Source: Demequina sp. B12
GTDB taxonomy: Bacteria > Actinomycetota > Actinomycetes > Actinomycetales > Demequinaceae
DNA length: 64,000 nt
Assembly: GCF_028823635.1 (NCBI RefSeq)
Contig: NZ_JAPEHU010000004.1
Span: 248,001-312,000 of the forward strand
Reading direction: 5' to 3'
In this document: positions 28,219-41,529 of the stretch, one piece after another
Layout of the letters: the number at the start of each line of letters is the position of its first letter
Numbering within the stretch: the stretch's first letter is position 1
The notes under the pieces: model-generated
Seen by the model: the letters and a program-made list of their open reading frames with translations, nothing else
What the model was told of the DNA's origin: nothing
The model's database searches: none
Translations under genes and position numbers: made by a program

Positions 28219-29118
28219 GTGCCCAGCGTCGGCGCTCGTCTTCGCGAGATTTCCCGTCGCCTGGCCGATGCCGGGGTGCCGTCTCCGCAGGCCGATGCTG
28301 TGGCGCTGATGGCGCACACCTTCGGCTGGGAGCCGTCTGAGGTCCGTACCGCTGCTGCGCGCGACGATTCGTGGCCTGACGAGAATCCCCTCGATTTGGA
28401 TCGCCTTGAGGCGCGGGTGACGCGACGTGAGGCGCGCGAGCCGCTGCAACACATCCTGGGCACGGCGTACTTCCGTGAACTGACGTTGCAGGTGGGTCCT
28501 GGGGTGTTTGTGCCGCGCCCAGAGACGGAGTCGGTCGCGCAGGTGGCTATTGACGCTGCGAAGGCCGCGACGCCTGGCCGTGACGGCAAGGTCCGGGTGA
28601 CGGATCTGTGTGCGGGTTCGGGGGCTATCGGCTTGTCCGTTGCCGTTGAGGTGCCCCACGCTGAGGTCACCTTGGTCGAGGCTTCCGAGGCTGCGATGGT
28701 GTACTTGCGGCTCAACGCCCGCATGATCCCGGCGGAGGCCCGTGCACGCGTGAAGATCGTCATGGCTGACGCACGTCGCTGCCTGCACCTGTTTGAGCGT
28801 TGTGCGGATGTGGTGGTGACGAACCCGCCGTACATTCCGCCGAACGGTGTTCCGCGTGATCCCGAGGTGCGTGATTTTGATCCGCCCGAGGCGTTGTACG
28901 GCCTGGGCGAGGATGGTTTGGATGTCCCGCGCGCCATTGTGGATGAGGCGGCCCGCCTTCTGCGAGTCGGTGGAACGTTGATCATGGAGCATGGGGACGA
29001 GCAGGGCCCTGCTTTGCGTGAGTTCGCGCAGCGCTCGGAGTTTTGGCACGGTGCTCAGACGGTCAAGGATTTGACTGACCGGGACAGGATGCTCGTCGTC
29101 ACTCGCGACGGTGTCTGA
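28219..29118 (+). CDS. prmC: Release factor glutamine methyltransferase
   Basis: A 299-residue S-adenosylmethionine enzyme that methylates the Gln of the GGQ motif in release factors, consistent with its place after prfA. It has an N-terminal helical domain and a Rossmann methyltransferase domain with VTDLCAGSGAIGLSVA and the catalytic NPPY at 202-205. The GTG at 28219, two bases after the prfA stop, was chosen because GAGG lies at suitable spacing; an in-frame ATG inside prfA would add 14 residues with no homology. Confidence 0.94.
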   Translation: MPSVGARLREISRRLADAGVPSPQADAVALMAHTFGWEPSEVRTAAARDDSWPDENPLDLDRLEARVTRREAREPLQHILGTAYFRELTLQVGPGVFVPRPETESVAQVAIDAAKAATPGRDGKVRVTDLCAGSGAIGLSVAVEVPHAEVTLVEASEAAMVYLRLNARMIPAEARARVKIVMADARRCLHLFERCADVVVTNPPYIPPNGVPRDPEVRDFDPPEALYGLGEDGLDVPRAIVDEAARLLRVGGTLIMEHGDEQGPALREFAQRSEFWHGAQTVKDLTDRDRMLVVTRDGV

Positions 29119-29134
29119 CAGACTGGGGTACGTG

Positions 29135-29797
29135 ATGTATCCATGCTCTGACCCTTCTTCGTGGGGCCCTAGTCTCGATGCCGCGGTTGATGCGGTGAAC
29201 CGTGGCGCTGTCATTGTTTTGCCAACGGACACGGTGTACGGCGTGGGCGCTGATGCGTTCCAGCCGAATGCTGTTGCGGCAGTGTTGGCTGCGAAGGGGC
29301 GTGGACGGCAGATGCCTCCGCCGGTGCTGATTCCTGATGTGCGGACTGTCGATGGTCTGGGTATGGATGTGCCTCTATCTGCGCGCGCATTGATGGAGGC
29401 GTTTTGGCCGGGCGCGTTGACGGTGATTGTGAATGCGCAGCCGTCGTTGGCGTGGGATTTGGGGGACACTCACGGGACTGTGGCGTTGCGGATGCCTGAT
29501 CATCCTGCGGCGTTGGCTTTGTTGAAGCGCACGGGACCGCTTGCGGTGACGAGCGCGAACAAGACGGGGGAGCCTGCGGCAACCTCGGCGGCCGATGCTG
29601 AAGCGCAGTTGGGGGATGCGGTCGCGGTGTATCTCGATGGGGGAGTGAGCCCTTTGGGGACCGCTTCCACGATTGTGGATGCGACTCACCCGGCAGGTTT
29701 GCGTGTGCTGCGTGATGGGGGAGTTTCGCGTGAGCAGTTGGTCGAGATTGCGGGGGCGGACGCTTTTGTTGTCGATGCTGAGGAGTCCGACGGGTGA
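29135..29797 (+). CDS. tsaC: L-threonylcarbamoyladenylate synthase (Sua5/YrdC/YciO)
   Basis: A 220-residue single-domain YrdC-fold enzyme making threonylcarbamoyl-AMP for the t6A modification of ANN-decoding tRNAs. Motifs: LPTDTVYGVGADAF, KGRGRQMPPPVLI, FWPGALTVIV, TVALRMPDHP and TSANKTGEPA. It lacks the extra Sua5 C-terminal domain. The ATG at 29135 gives MYPCSDP, the N-terminus seen in actinobacterial homologues; a GTG at 29111 overlapping prmC is less likely. Stop overlaps wecA by 4 bp. Confidence 0.92.
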   Translation: MYPCSDPSSWGPSLDAAVDAVNRGAVIVLPTDTVYGVGADAFQPNAVAAVLAAKGRGRQMPPPVLIPDVRTVDGLGMDVPLSARALMEAFWPGALTVIVNAQPSLAWDLGDTHGTVALRMPDHPAALALLKRTGPLAVTSANKTGEPAATSAADAEAQLGDAVAVYLDGGVSPLGTASTIVDATHPAGLRVLRDGGVSREQLVEIAGADAFVVDAEESDG

Positions 29798-31020
29798 AGG
29801 TCTACCTCACCCTGCTGGTGATCGCTGCGCTGGTGACCTACGCGGCGACCCCGGCAATGAGGCACCTCGCGTATAAGGTCGGCGCGGTGACCGCTGTGCG
29901 GTCGCGTGATGTGCACCGCAAGCCCACGGCAAGGTTGGGCGGCATTGCGATTTTCGCTGGCCTTGCCGCCGGTATCGCGATTGCTGCGAACATTCCGTTC
30001 TTGGAGCCGGTTTTTGAGGCCAGCAACGGCGCTTGGGGTGTCGTCGGTGGTGCCGCGTTGGTGTGTGCCTTGGGCATGGCCGATGACGTGTGGGACTTGG
30101 ACTGGATGGCCAAACTGGCGGGTCAGATTCTGGCGGCGCTCATCATGGCCTGGTCTGGAGTCCAGTTGGTGACGGTCCCGATTGCTGGGCTCACGATCGG
30201 AAGCTCGTATCTGTCGCTTGCGGCCACGGTGATTGTGGTCGTGGTGGCGATGAATGCTGTGAACTTCGTGGACGGCCTGGATGGTTTGGCTGCGGGGATG
30301 ATCGCCATTGGTGGAGCCGCGTTCTTGACGTACACCTATGTGTTGGCGCGGTCGGCTTCGCCTGGAGATTACTCGTCGTTGGCGTCGCTGATCCTGGCAG
30401 TGTTGGTGGGTGCGTGTTTGGGGTTCTTGCCGCACAACATGCATCCTGCGCGTATCTTCATGGGCGACTCTGGCTCGATGACCTTGGGACTCACCATTGC
30501 TGGCGCGGCCATCATTGTGACGGGTCAGATTGACCCCGAGGTGGTGTCGGAGCGCGTCTCGGTGCCGGCGTTCATCCCAATCGTCTTGCCGCTCATGGTG
30601 GTGGCGATTCCGCTTCTGGACATGACGCTCGCGGTGTTGCGGCGCACGTTGAAGGGCAAGAGTCCTTTCATGCCTGACGCGCACCACCTGCATCACGTGT
30701 TGTTGCGGGCGGGCCACTCGCACCGCTGGGCGGTGTCCGTCTTGTACTTATGGACGGGACTGTTGTCCTTCGGGACGGTGTCGCTGGTGTTTATGCCTGC
30801 GAAGACATCCTTGCTCGTGGTGGGCATCGGCATGGTGATCACGCTGGTCATTACTTTCTCGCCTGCATGGCGCAGGCGGCTGTCGGGTTACTATCGTGCG
30901 GCCGGTCGCAAGGCCAAACCTCTTCAACGGCTCACGCCTGAAGGTCACGCGCAGCAGCACGATGACCTGGCTTCCGCATCGGCTGCATCTGACTCCACCC
31001 CCACCTCCCAGGAGAAGTAG
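29794..31020 (+). CDS. wecA: Undecaprenyl/decaprenyl-phosphate GlcNAc-1-phosphate transferase (WecA/Rfe)
   Basis: A 408-residue polytopic enzyme with about 11 membrane segments that transfers GlcNAc-1-phosphate from UDP-GlcNAc to polyprenyl phosphate, starting cell-wall linker synthesis. Hallmarks: DVHRKPTARLGG, MADDVWDLD (catalytic Asp pair), NFVDGLDGLAAGM, MHPARIFMGDSGSM and the HHLHH motif. The Ser/Thr/Ala-rich C-terminal tail is cytoplasmic. Its position between tsaC and the atp genes matches Mycobacterium rfe. GTG start overlapping tsaC; stop overlaps the next gene by one base. Confidence 0.92.
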   Translation: MKVYLTLLVIAALVTYAATPAMRHLAYKVGAVTAVRSRDVHRKPTARLGGIAIFAGLAAGIAIAANIPFLEPVFEASNGAWGVVGGAALVCALGMADDVWDLDWMAKLAGQILAALIMAWSGVQLVTVPIAGLTIGSSYLSLAATVIVVVVAMNAVNFVDGLDGLAAGMIAIGGAAFLTYTYVLARSASPGDYSSLASLILAVLVGACLGFLPHNMHPARIFMGDSGSMTLGLTIAGAAIIVTGQIDPEVVSERVSVPAFIPIVLPLMVVAIPLLDMTLAVLRRTLKGKSPFMPDAHHLHHVLLRAGHSHRWAVSVLYLWTGLLSFGTVSLVFMPAKTSLLVVGIGMVITLVITFSPAWRRRLSGYYRAAGRKAKPLQRLTPEGHAQQHDDLASASAASDSTPTSQEK

Positions 31021-31430
31021 TGAACGAGGAATCCCTGACGTACCGCAAGGCTTTGCGAGTCACCACGATCGGCGTTGTTGGCTTGGCGTTGATTGCGATC
31101 CCCGTGGGCTTGCTGGTGGGCGGCGGTGTGGGGTTGATGTCCGCTGAAGTCGGCGTCGTGATCGCGGCGCTTGCAGGACTCACCACGCAGGCGGCGATGG
31201 TTCTCGCACACGACAAGCCGGCGCAGACGATGGCCGCATACGTGGGTGGGTCGTGGCTCCTGAAGATGCTGATCATTATTGTTGCCCTGCTCGTTCTGCA
31301 GGGGGTGGACAGCTTCCACAAGGGCCTCTTTGCAGGCTTCATGATGGTCGGGGTCGTGGGGACCTTGGCCATTGACTTTTGGGTTGTGCGGAGCGCCCGC
31401 ATTCCCTACGTAGACCCCGGTTCCAAGTAA
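31020..31430 (+). CDS. atpI: AtpI-like protein of the ATP synthase operon
   Basis: A 136-residue protein with four hydrophobic segments, in the AtpI/Rv1303 position directly before atpB. Such proteins assist assembly of the c-ring or Mg2+ supply. The sequence itself is poorly conserved, so the call rests on topology and location. GTG start shares one base with the wecA stop (TAGTG). A 93-bp gap to atpB contains an ATGCGT/ACGCAT inverted repeat (31440-31462). Confidence 0.75.
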   Translation: MNEESLTYRKALRVTTIGVVGLALIAIPVGLLVGGGVGLMSAEVGVVIAALAGLTTQAAMVLAHDKPAQTMAAYVGGSWLLKMLIIIVALLVLQGVDSFHKGLFAGFMMVGVVGTLAIDFWVVRSARIPYVDPGSK

Positions 31431-31523
31431 CACCTGACATGCGTTAGGATTCTTGACGCATCACGGTCCCCGGCGTGCTCGGCACCTCCCGCCCGCGCGT
31501 GCTACAACACCAGGAGAATCTCT

Positions 31524-32390
31524 GTGGCGAATCTAGCCCTGGGTGCGGCAACGACTGCCGCTTCCGAGCTCGCTTCCGAAGAAAGCACGTCTAATGGCTT
31601 CTTTGGCTGGCTCTTTAGCTCGAACGGCTTCCATGCCCCGACCGTCGATGAGTTCTTTCCGCCAGCACTGCTCTTCGAAGGCACCATCTTCGAGTTCAAC
31701 CGGATCGAGTTGGCGCGTGTCATCGCAGCCGCTGTCCTGATCCTGCTGGTGTGGCTCGTCGTCCGTAACGCAAAGCTTGTCCCCGGCCGTGGCCAGGGCG
31801 CTTTCGAAATGATCCTCGACTTTGTGCGGACGCAGATCGTTGAACAGGTGATGAGCAAGGAGAACGCCAAGCGCTTCCTCCCGTTCCTCACCACGCTGTT
31901 CCTCGCGATCCTCGCGTTCAACATCACCGGTGTCATTCCGTTTATCAACATGGCAGGTACCTCGCTGATCGGGCTTCCGATCATCATGGCGATCTGGGTG
32001 TATGTCCTGTACCTGGGCGTGGGTGTCAAGCAGCACGGACTGGGCGGCTACCTCAAGGCCAGCCTGTTCCCGGCCGGTGTTCCTAAGGGCATCTATGTCC
32101 TGCTGACCCCGATCGAGTTCTTGCAGGTCTTCATCCTGCGTCCCGCCACGTTGGCGCTGCGACTGTGCGCCAACATGATGGCGGGTCACCTTCTGCTGGT
32201 GCTGTGCTTCGCGGCCACCCAGTACTTCTTCTTCGAAGCTGCCGGTGCCATGAAGGCAATGAGCACCGTCACCTTCGCTGCAGGCTTCGCTTTCACGCTG
32301 TTCGAGATCTTCGTCGCAGCGTTGCAGGCATACGTGTTCGTCATGCTGTCGTCCGTGTACATCAACATGGCGATCGAAGAAGAGCACTAA
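31524..32390 (+). CDS. atpB: F-type ATP synthase subunit a
   Basis: A 288-residue membrane subunit forming the proton half-channels. The essential Arg is in ATLALRLCANMMAGH; TLFLAILAFNITGVIP and a C-terminal AYVFVMLSSVYINMA helix are family-typical. The N-terminal ~45 residues are a periplasm-facing, Ser/Ala/Glu-rich extension. GTG start preceded by CCAGGAGA. First of eight contiguous atp genes in the canonical order BEFHAGDC. Confidence 0.96.
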   Translation: MANLALGAATTAASELASEESTSNGFFGWLFSSNGFHAPTVDEFFPPALLFEGTIFEFNRIELARVIAAAVLILLVWLVVRNAKLVPGRGQGAFEMILDFVRTQIVEQVMSKENAKRFLPFLTTLFLAILAFNITGVIPFINMAGTSLIGLPIIMAIWVYVLYLGVGVKQHGLGGYLKASLFPAGVPKGIYVLLTPIEFLQVFILRPATLALRLCANMMAGHLLLVLCFAATQYFFFEAAGAMKAMSTVTFAAGFAFTLFEIFVAALQAYVFVMLSSVYINMAIEEEH

Positions 32391-33245
<855 letters not shown>

Positions 33246-33251
33246 GCGCCG

Positions 33252-34064
33252 ATGCGCGGAACCAGTCAGGCCTCGCACGACGCGGTACTGCGGGAGTTTG
33301 ATCCCGTAGCCACCGCTGCTGGCGAGGACGGGATCACGATTGCCGAGCACCTGTTTGTGGTGGTCGACGCGCTCGACACGTCGGGCTCGCTCCGACGCGC
33401 GCTTACTGACCCCGCCCGACCCGGCAAGGACAAGGCTTCACTGGTCACGCAGCTGTTTGGCTCGCTTGATCAGCGTGCTGTGGACGCCGTTTCGGCGTTC
33501 GCCTCCTCGCGTTGGTCGGACGAGGCAGATCTTGCGGAGTCCATTGAGGACGCCGGCGAGATGGCGCTCTTTGCCTACTCGGACAACAAGGGCACGCTGC
33601 AGAATGTCGAGGATGAGCTGTTCCGTGTCGAGCGTCTGCTCGAGGGACACCGCGAACTCCTCACTGCGATGAGCAACCGCTCTGCGACCAAGGAACAGCG
33701 TCTGAACCTGCTTGAGGAGACCTTCGGCTCCAAGTTGCACCCCACCACTCACGCGTTGCTCGCTCGTGTGGTGGCCGTGCCTCGTGGACGCCGGTTGGTT
33801 CCCGCAATCAAGGAACTGTTGGCACAAGCCGCCGAGCGCCGTGGGCGCACCGTCGCATCCGTGACCTCGGCTGTGGAACTGTCAGCAGCTCAGCGCACCC
33901 GCCTCGCGTCGATCTTGGCCAGCGCCTACGGTCGCGAAGTCCAGATCAACGTCGCCGTGGACCCTGAGGTCCTGGGCGGCATCCGAGTTCAGGTCGGCTC
34001 TGAGGTGGTGGACGGCACCATCATCAGCAAGCTCGACGACGCCCGACGACGACTCGTCGGCTAG
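33252..34064 (+). CDS. atpH: F-type ATP synthase subunit delta
   Basis: A 270-residue protein linking the peripheral stalk to F1. Longer than the ~180-residue E. coli form because of about 85 extra N-terminal residues, a feature of several actinobacteria. The OSCP/delta fold occupies the C-terminal two thirds, with VASVTSAVELSAAQRTRL and a final GGIRVQVGSEVVDGTIISKL. Starts 6 bp after atpF. Confidence 0.93.
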   Translation: MRGTSQASHDAVLREFDPVATAAGEDGITIAEHLFVVVDALDTSGSLRRALTDPARPGKDKASLVTQLFGSLDQRAVDAVSAFASSRWSDEADLAESIEDAGEMALFAYSDNKGTLQNVEDELFRVERLLEGHRELLTAMSNRSATKEQRLNLLEETFGSKLHPTTHALLARVVAVPRGRRLVPAIKELLAQAAERRGRTVASVTSAVELSAAQRTRLASILASAYGREVQINVAVDPEVLGGIRVQVGSEVVDGTIISKLDDARRRLVG

Positions 34065-34108
34065 TACAGACGACCGCCGCCCCCGGGCGGCAGTGACAGG
34101 AGAGAAAT

Positions 34109-35740
<1,632 letters not shown>

Positions 35741-35746
35741 GCACTG

Positions 35747-36640
35747 ATGGGTGGACAGCAGCGCGTTTACCGGCAGCGGATCCGGTCTACGCAGTCGCTT
35801 AAGAAGATCTTCCGTGCGATGGAGCTCATTGCGGCTTCACGCATCGGTAAGGCTCGCGACCGTGTGGCCGCCGCTGGTCCGTACTCGCAGGCCATCACGC
35901 GTGCCATCAGCGCCGTCGCCACGCACTCCAAGGTCGAGCACCCGCTGACCTCGGAGCGCACGGACTCTGACCGGATTGCCGTGCTCGTCATTACCGCTGA
36001 CCGCGGTATGGCGGGCGCCTATTCGGCCAATGTGCTCCGCGAGAGCGAGCGCATGAAGGAGCGTCTGGAAGGCCGCGGCAAGACCGTGGTTCCCTACGCT
36101 CTGGGCCGTCGTGGCGTGACCTACTTCAAGTTCCGCAAGCGCGACATCGGTGGCGAGTGGACTGGCGAGTCGGACTCACCGACCGTCGAGACCGCTCGTG
36201 AAATCGCTCGCGAGCTCTACAGCGCTTTCACCGCTCCGGCGGAGGAAGGCGGCGTCGCAGAACTCCGTATCGTCTACACGCACTTCAACTCCATGGTTGC
36301 GCAGGAGCCCCGGGTTATCCGCCTGCTGCCTTTGGCCGTGGTGGAAGGTGTAGCGGAGCCGGGCGAAGACGTAGAGCCGCTGTACGAGTTCGAGCCGGGT
36401 GCCGAGGAAGTCCTCGATGCTTTGCTCCCTCGCTACATCGAGTCCCGAATTCACGCTTGCATGCTGCAGGCCGCGGCATCCGAGCTGGCAAGCCGCCAGC
36501 GCGCGATGAACACGGCCGTGAGCAACGCGGAAGACATCATTCGTCAGTACACCCGACTCGCCAACTCGGCGCGTCAGGCAGAGATCACACAGGAAATCAG
36601 CGAGATTGTCTCGGGCGCCGACGCGCTCGCGGCCTCGTGA
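35747..36640 (+). CDS. atpG: F-type ATP synthase subunit gamma
   Basis: A 297-residue rotor shaft. N-terminal helix with [29 protein letters not shown] and C-terminal helix ending in the signature [29 protein letters not shown]. The middle Rossmann-like region is present and slightly extended. Starts 6 bp after atpA. Confidence 0.95.
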   Translation: MGGQQRVYRQRIRSTQSLKKIFRAMELIAASRIGKARDRVAAAGPYSQAITRAISAVATHSKVEHPLTSERTDSDRIAVLVITADRGMAGAYSANVLRESERMKERLEGRGKTVVPYALGRRGVTYFKFRKRDIGGEWTGESDSPTVETAREIARELYSAFTAPAEEGGVAELRIVYTHFNSMVAQEPRVIRLLPLAVVEGVAEPGEDVEPLYEFEPGAEEVLDALLPRYIESRIHACMLQAAASELASRQRAMNTAVSNAEDIIRQYTRLANSARQAEITQEISEIVSGADALAAS

Positions 36641-38188
<1,548 letters not shown>

Positions 38189-38190
38189 TC

Positions 38191-38457
38191 ATGGCTGACG
38201 CCCTGACTGTCGACATCGTCGCCCCGGACCGCACTGTGTGGTCCGGGACGGCGAGCCGCGTGATCGCGCCGTCCATCGAGGGTGAGGTGGGTCTGCTCGC
38301 GAGTCACGAGCCCCTGCTGGCCATTCTCAAGGCTGGAACGGTGCGGGTGACGAGCGAATCTGGGAAGCATGAGTTCCCGGTGACCGGCGGCTTTGTGTCG
38401 TTCGACCACAACACCATCACGATCGTCGCGGACGCCGTCGCTACCGACAAGGACTAG
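38191..38457 (+). CDS. atpC: F-type ATP synthase subunit epsilon
   Basis: An 88-residue central-stalk protein. Only the N-terminal beta-sandwich is present (DALTVDIVAPDRTVWSG to FDHNTITIVADA); the two C-terminal inhibitory helices of E. coli epsilon are missing, a known trait of some actinobacteria. Starts 2 bp after atpD with AAGGAG upstream. nucS follows 3 bp after its stop. Confidence 0.94.
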   Translation: MADALTVDIVAPDRTVWSGTASRVIAPSIEGEVGLLASHEPLLAILKAGTVRVTSESGKHEFPVTGGFVSFDHNTITIVADAVATDKD

Positions 38458-38460
38458 TCC

Positions 38461-39156
38461 GTGCGCGTCGTTATTGCGCGCTGCGCCGCCCGTTATAGCG
38501 GGCGGCTCAGCGCGCATTTGCCTTTGGCCACTCGGGCCATCATGGTGAAAGCCGATGGTTCGGTGTTGCTTCATTCGGATGGTGGCTCGTACAAGCCGCT
38601 GAACTGGATGAGCCCGCCGTGCACCACCCGTGAAGTGGAACCAAGTGACGCTCAGCTTGAGGCGGGCGTCACCCAGGTGTGGACCGTTCAGCACGACAAG
38701 ACGGATGACCGTCTAGAGATCGAGTTGTACGAGGTTCACTCCGACACTGAGCACGAGTTGGGACAGGATCCGGGCCTGATCAAGGACGGCGTGGAGGCTC
38801 ACCTTCAGGAACTGCTCGCGGAGCAGATTGCACTGTTGGGTGAAGGTCACACGTTGGTGCGGCGCGAGTACATGACAGCCATCGGCCCCGTGGACATCCT
38901 TGCGAAGTCCCCGGCTGGCACTTCCGTAGCCGTGGAAATCAAGCGGCGCGGAGAAATCGACGGCGTGGAGCAACTCACGCGCTACCTGGAACTGATGAAC
39001 AGGGACCCCCTGTTGAGCCCTGTGGAGGGCGTGTTTGCTGCCCAGGAGATCAAACCGCAGGCGCGCGTCTTGGCGCAGGACCGGGGCATCCGCTGTGTGC
39101 TCTTGGACTACGACGCCATGCGCGGCGCGGACGACCCCAGCACGCGCTTGTTCTAG
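38461..39156 (+). CDS. nucS: Endonuclease NucS (mismatch repair)
   Basis: A 231-residue DNA endonuclease that cuts both strands at mismatches; in actinobacteria it replaces MutS/MutL repair. The N-terminal beta domain binds and dimerises; the C-terminal RecB-like nuclease shows Asp145 (GPVDILAK), Glu159 and Lys161 (VAVEIKR). The C-terminus ends in TRLF, a sliding-clamp-binding tail typical of the family. GTG start just after atpC, so it is probably expressed with the atp operon. Its stop lies inside a shared CTAG with the convergent gene. Confidence 0.93.
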   Translation: MRVVIARCAARYSGRLSAHLPLATRAIMVKADGSVLLHSDGGSYKPLNWMSPPCTTREVEPSDAQLEAGVTQVWTVQHDKTDDRLEIELYEVHSDTEHELGQDPGLIKDGVEAHLQELLAEQIALLGEGHTLVRREYMTAIGPVDILAKSPAGTSVAVEIKRRGEIDGVEQLTRYLELMNRDPLLSPVEGVFAAQEIKPQARVLAQDRGIRCVLLDYDAMRGADDPSTRLF

Positions 39157-39921
39157 GCAGGGTCCTTCACGGGCAGCCAGTCCAGCACGGACTGAATCTC
39201 GCGGTCCCAAGCGCCCCACTCGTGGTCGCCAGGCGACTCGTGATACTCCAGTCCCACATTGTTATCGCGCGCGGCCTGTGTGAAGGCTCGGTTCTGGTCG
39301 AGCAGGAAGTCTTCGGTCCCGCACCAGGCCTTGAGGGCAGGCAGCGTTGTGGGGTCGGCCGTGCGCGCCAGATGTACGAGGTCGTTGTCACTGCCTCGCG
39401 TTTGCTCGCGGGTACCAAAGGTGCGCAGATACTCATCGGTCCATTCGGGGGAGTTGACTCCGTCGAGTGCGCCCGACAACGACGCTGCGGCTGCGTACTG
39501 GTGGGGTCTGTTCAGTGCTGCTTTGAATGCTCCGTGACCCCCCCATCGACAGTCCCGCGATGAAGGTGTCTTCTCGTCGTGAGGACAGCGGGAAGAAACC
39601 TCCCATGATCCGTGGGAGCTCGTCGATAAGGTGGGTGAAGTAGGGGTAGCCGTCGACTTGGTTGCTGTAGAAGCTGCGGTGCACGTTGGGCATCACGACT
39701 GCGAGCGATCTGTCGGCGACGTAGCGTTCGATTGAGGTGCGCCGGAGCCATACCGAGTCGTCGTCTGAGAGTCCGTGGAGCAGGTACAGGGTCGGTAGCG
39801 CCGCGCGAGCAGGCGCGCTGGCCATGCCGATCTGTTGATTCACGGCTTGGGGCAGGATGACCGTCGCAGTCATGGACATGCCGAGCACGTCGGAGAAGTA
39901 TCGGCAGGTGATCTGCGCCAT
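39153..39921 (-). pseudogene. Esterase D/FrsA-like alpha/beta hydrolase, broken by a one-base frameshift
   Basis: Two frames join at a run of seven C (39538-39544; seven G in the gene). The first frame gives 127 good residues ending in the nucleophile motif GLSMGG (Ser125), then nonsense. The other frame resumes with HGAFKAALNRPHQYAAAASLSGAL and continues to the end, carrying the Asp (GTEDFLLDQN) and His (PGDHEWGAWD) of the triad. With six G the gene would encode an intact 255-residue enzyme. It may be a true pseudogene, a switchable tract or an assembly error. Ribosome site AAGGAG at the ATG. Confidence 0.8.
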
Positions 39922-39983
39922 GGGCGGCTCCTTTTCGCTACCAGGGGAGAGGGTGTTCCTAGGCTCTCACCTCGCGCGCTAGT

Positions 39984-40023
39984 TACCAGACGGTAGAAAA
40001 GCGCGAAACGTTTCGTTTATACT
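39984..40023 (+). promoter_or_regulatory. Promoter and LacI-type operator of the GH1 gene
   Basis: TATACT (40018-40023) lies 6 bp before the ATG, a leaderless arrangement. The perfect 12-bp palindrome CGAAACGTTTCG (40004-40015), of LacI-family type, sits directly upstream where it would block polymerase. A second inverted repeat, TACC-N4-GGTA, is at 39984-39995. Confidence 0.6.
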
Positions 40024-40029
40024 GCTGGC

Positions 40030-41490
40030 ATGACCACGACGCCGCAGACTTTCCCCCAGGACTTCCTCTTTGGAGCAGCCACCGCCTCCTACCAAATCGA
40101 GGGCGGAGCACACGAGGGCGGCCGCGGCCGCTCCATCTGGGACACCTTTTGCGCGACCCCCGACAAGGTCGTGGGTGGCGACAACGGCGATGTGGCGTGT
40201 GACCACTTCCACCGCTGGGAAGACGACGTCGACATGATGGTCGACCTTGGCCTCCAGGCCTACCGCTTCTCCATCGCCTGGCCCCGCGTGCAGCCGGGCG
40301 GCACCGGCGAGTTCAACGAGGAAGGCATCGCGTTCTACCGCAACCTCATCACGCGCCTGATTGACAAAGGTATTAAGCCCCTCATCACGCTGTACCACTG
40401 GGACCTCCCCCAGGAACTGCAGGACAAGGGCGGCTGGGTCAACCGCGAAACGGTCGACCACTTTGTTGCCTACGCCACCCGCATGTTCCACGAGTTCAAC
40501 GCGGACGTCGACATGTGGGCAACATTTAACGAGCCCTGGGTAGCAGCATTCGTTGGCTACGGCGCCGGCGCCCACGCCCCGGGGCACACCGATCCCGTTG
40601 AGGCGCTTACCGCTGCGCACCACCTCAACTTGGCGCACGCACGCGCCTACCGCGCCATGAAGGCGATCAACCCTAGCCCCAGCATCGGGCTTGTCAATAA
40701 CTGCCACACGCCACGCCCGTGGGACCCCTCGAACCCCCAGGACCTCGCGGCATCGGCTCATATTGACGCGCTCGCCAACACGATGTTCCACCAGCCCTTC
40801 ATCGACGGTGGCTACCCAGAAATCCTGCGACCCAACACTGCCCACCTCACGGACTGGGCCTTCGTCCACGCGGGGGATGAGGCTGAGATGAAGGGCGCGG
40901 TCGACTGGTTCGGCGTCAACTACTACGCATCGCACTTGGTGCGCCACAACCCCCACAAGGGCAAGGCCCACAGCGATGTGGCGACGCTCGCCGACGGCCA
41001 CAAGGCTGGCGCGGGTACTGCTTGGCCCGGTGACGAAGAGATCGAGTTCATGCCACCCCTGGGTGACCTCACCGCCATGGGCTGGAACATCGACCCCAGT
41101 GCGTTGACCGCCCACCTGCTGAAGATTCACCGCGAAACCGGCAAGCCCATCTATGTCACTGAGAACGGCTCCGCCTGGGACGACGTCGTCGATGCCGACG
41201 GACGCGTACGCGACACGAACCGTATCGCCTACGCCCACGGTCACATCGGCGCGGTCCTGGGCGCTATTCACGAAGGTGCGGACGTGCGTGGCTACATGGC
41301 GTGGTCGCTCATGGACAACTTCGAATGGGCGCAGGGCTACGCCAAGCGCTTCGGCATCGTTCGAGTCGACTATGACACGCTCGAACGCCGCTGGAAGGAC
41401 TCCGCTTACTGGTACGCAGAGGTCCTCCGCCAGCGTGCAGTGGTCCCCACCGATGCCGAGCTCGCGGACACGCCTCCCCGCACCTTCTAG
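40030..41490 (+). CDS. GH1 family beta-glucosidase/beta-glycosidase
   Basis: A 486-residue cytosolic (beta/alpha)8 enzyme. Motifs in order: FLFGAATASYQIEGG, YRFSIAWPRV, TFNEPW with acid/base Glu168, and YVTENG with nucleophile Glu378; the C-terminal MAWSLMDNFEWAQGYAKRFGIV is the aglycone-site segment. No signal peptide. It hydrolyses beta-glucosides or other short beta-glycosides; exact specificity cannot be read. The LacI-type palindrome in its promoter suggests sugar control, perhaps by the LacI protein encoded at 54-55 kb. No adjacent transporter. Confidence 0.93.
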   Translation: MTTTPQTFPQDFLFGAATASYQIEGGAHEGGRGRSIWDTFCATPDKVVGGDNGDVACDHFHRWEDDVDMMVDLGLQAYRFSIAWPRVQPGGTGEFNEEGIAFYRNLITRLIDKGIKPLITLYHWDLPQELQDKGGWVNRETVDHFVAYATRMFHEFNADVDMWATFNEPWVAAFVGYGAGAHAPGHTDPVEALTAAHHLNLAHARAYRAMKAINPSPSIGLVNNCHTPRPWDPSNPQDLAASAHIDALANTMFHQPFIDGGYPEILRPNTAHLTDWAFVHAGDEAEMKGAVDWFGVNYYASHLVRHNPHKGKAHSDVATLADGHKAGAGTAWPGDEEIEFMPPLGDLTAMGWNIDPSALTAHLLKIHRETGKPIYVTENGSAWDDVVDADGRVRDTNRIAYAHGHIGAVLGAIHEGADVRGYMAWSLMDNFEWAQGYAKRFGIVRVDYDTLERRWKDSAYWYAEVLRQRAVVPTDAELADTPPRTF

Positions 41491-41516
41491 CGGCACGGGG
41501 CGTAAGCCCGTCACCG

Positions 41517-41522
41517 TAAACT
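41517..41522 (+). promoter_or_regulatory. -10 box (TAAACT), leaderless type
   Basis: Seven bases before the ATG of the 101-residue gene, with no ribosome site. Confidence 0.5.
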
Positions 41523-41529
41523 CGTAGGC

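Noticed and set aside
31440-31462. ATGCGT/ACGCAT inverted repeat before atpB as an operator
   Set aside because: Only 6-bp arms with an 11-nt loop; no regulator link and no second copy near other genes.
39538-39544. Programmed ribosomal frameshifting in the esterase
   Set aside because: No stimulatory hairpin or internal ribosome site was seen downstream, and this family does not use frameshifting; slippage, decay or sequencing error are simpler.
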